From a virus, in the IMG/VR virus record IMGVR_UViG_3300007609_000030, positions 1-49,232 of that record: a stretch of 49,232 bases of DNA; one strand, 5' to 3'. The notes beneath the pieces were generated by a model that was given only the letters and a program-made list of their open reading frames with translations, had not been told where the DNA came from and made no database searches. The translations under genes were made by a program, and so were the position numbers. Position 1 is the stretch's first letter; the number at the start of each line of letters is the position of its first letter. This document shows positions 48,322 through 49,232 of the stretch, one piece after another.

Positions 48322-49232
48322 ATGAACTCACAAGAATTTATAAATACTATTGTTTCAGAAATTGCATCTACTGAAATATCTCATAAAGAAGTTACTAAAC
48401 AAATAAATATTAACCTACACTTTGTTGGTAATCCATTTTTAGAGATAACAGGCAATGTTGATGATGATTATGATGTTATATTTTATGATCGTGAAGAAAT
48501 AATACATAGAACAACATTAAAAAATAACACATGGACCAGGGTTAATAAAAAATACTATACTGATTGGAGAGTTGTAGTTTTTAATAGTAATGGTAATAAA
48601 ATTTTTGAAAATAAAATTAATTTACATAATAAAAGGGTTTATATTAGTTTTAATTCAAAATCTTTAGGTGACACATTGGCTTGGGTTCCATATCTTGAGG
48701 AGTTTAGAAAAAAACATAATTGTGAGTTAATCGTATCAACGTTCTTAAATGATTTATTTTTAGAACAATACCCAAATATAGAATTTGTAGAACCTGGTGA
48801 AATTGTTGAAAACTTATACGCTATGTATGAATTAGGATGGTTTTATGATGATAATGATAATATTGATTATTTTAAAACACCGAATAATTTTAGAACACAA
48901 CCTTTACAAAAAACAGCTACCGATATATTAGGTTTAGATTATATCGAAATTAGACCTAAACTAAAATTAACTGAATCTGTAGCTAGTCTTAAAAAAGTGG
49001 GTATTGCTATTCATGGTACTGCTCAATCAAAATACTGGAACCGTGAAGAGGGATGGCAAGAAGTTGTTAATTATTTAAAAGGTTTGGGTTATGAGATAAT
49101 GTTATATTCTGTTGAGGATGATGGCTATATGGGTAATACACACCCTAAAGGTATTCAGCAATTCCCTAAGAGTTCGCTACAAGAAGTTATTAATGATATG
49201 CAGACCTGTGAATTTTTTATTGGCATAGGCTC
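48322..49232 (+). CDS. TibC/Aah-like protein O-heptosyltransferase, cut by the right edge
   Basis: The frame opens at ATG 48322 and runs 303 codons to the edge without a stop. After a small N-terminal beta domain comes the family signature: KKYYTDWRVVVF, VYISFNSKSLGDTLAWVPYL, FRKKHNCELIVSTFLNDLF, YPNIEFVEPGEIVENLYAMY, then ELGWFYDD. These match the autotransporter O-heptosyltransferases (Aah, TibC), which put heptose on Ser residues of strand-loop-strand repeats in adhesins. The C-terminal half begins (KKVGIAIHGTAQSKYWNREE) as a GT-B nucleotide-sugar domain and is cut. It follows the GT/MT/GT fusion by 3 nt, so one operon is likely. The target in this phage or its host is not visible. Confidence 0.85.
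   Translation, partial: MNSQEFINTIVSEIASTEISHKEVTKQININLHFVGNPFLEITGNVDDDYDVIFYDREEIIHRTTLKNNTWTRVNKKYYTDWRVVVFNSNGNKIFENKINLHNKRVYISFNSKSLGDTLAWVPYLEEFRKKHNCELIVSTFLNDLFLEQYPNIEFVEPGEIVENLYAMYELGWFYDDNDNIDYFKTPNNFRTQPLQKTATDILGLDYIEIRPKLKLTESVASLKKVGIAIHGTAQSKYWNREEGWQEVVNYLKGLGYEIMLYSVEDDGYMGNTHPKGIQQFPKSSLQEVINDMQTCEFFIGIG

Overview
The window is a piece of a contractile-tailed (T4-related) bacteriophage genome, probably from a phage of the Bacteroidota. Virus identity rests on a T4-type portal, a large terminase, a tape-measure protein, baseplate proteins, and a T4-like set of replication genes (UvsX recombinase, DnaB-type helicase, 5' nuclease, RNase H). The host is inferred from three things. 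The sigma factor has the short form typical of the Bacteroidota primary sigma. The DnaQ-like protein has the C-terminal extension found in Bacteroidota exonucleases. At least five promoters fit the Bacteroidota consensus TTTG ... TAnnTTTG. The DNA is AT-rich throughout. No integrase, repressor, tRNA or CRISPR array was seen, and both edges cut through genes.

Layout. 1-4462 (minus strand): two small unknown genes, a UvrD-like helicase, a DnaQ-like protein that has lost its catalytic residues, a small unknown gene, the sigma factor, and a Gln-rich protein. 4593-5844: a probable late gene pair and a small basic protein, separated by terminators. 5942-9000: a B12-dependent ribonucleotide reductase with a DUF4031 gene and a 40-residue ORF. 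9091-15043: the core replication block (replicative helicase, 5' nuclease, UvsX, zinc-ribbon protein, family A DNA polymerase). 15106-34239: the tail and baseplate block (hub with M15 peptidase, gp53/LysM-like protein, a repeat-rich baseplate protein, tape measure, membrane protein, structural protein, two gp26-like paralogues, coiled-coil protein, nuclease). 34357-34931: a small plus-strand pair. 34903-40624: an operon for a family C DNA polymerase (exonuclease-PHP-DnaE fusion), a 49-residue gene, an HNH protein, a zinc-ribbon protein and RNase HI. 40706-45149: the packaging genes (portal, terminase, Ig-like protein). 45185-46117: a patatin phospholipase. 46204-49232 (plus strand): a glycosylation cassette made of a three-domain glycosyltransferase/methyltransferase/glycosyltransferase and a TibC/Aah-like protein O-heptosyltransferase cut by the right edge.

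Regulation can be read from the DNA. Replication genes sit behind host-type promoters of the form TTT[G/C]-N20-TAnnTTTG, and several carry a shared leader word AGAGACAA. Structural and packaging operons instead have a coding-strand box TATTTAT[A/T/G] followed by an A-rich patch, 12-21 nt before the start codon. This is a candidate late promoter for the phage sigma factor.

The most unusual points are: two different replicative-type DNA polymerases (families A and C) in one phage; a predicted dead DnaQ-like exonuclease; the two promoter/leader classes; about 28 tandem 22-residue repeats in a baseplate protein; and the protein-glycosylation cassette with its unusual triple fusion. Functions come from motif reading only. 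No database search was run.
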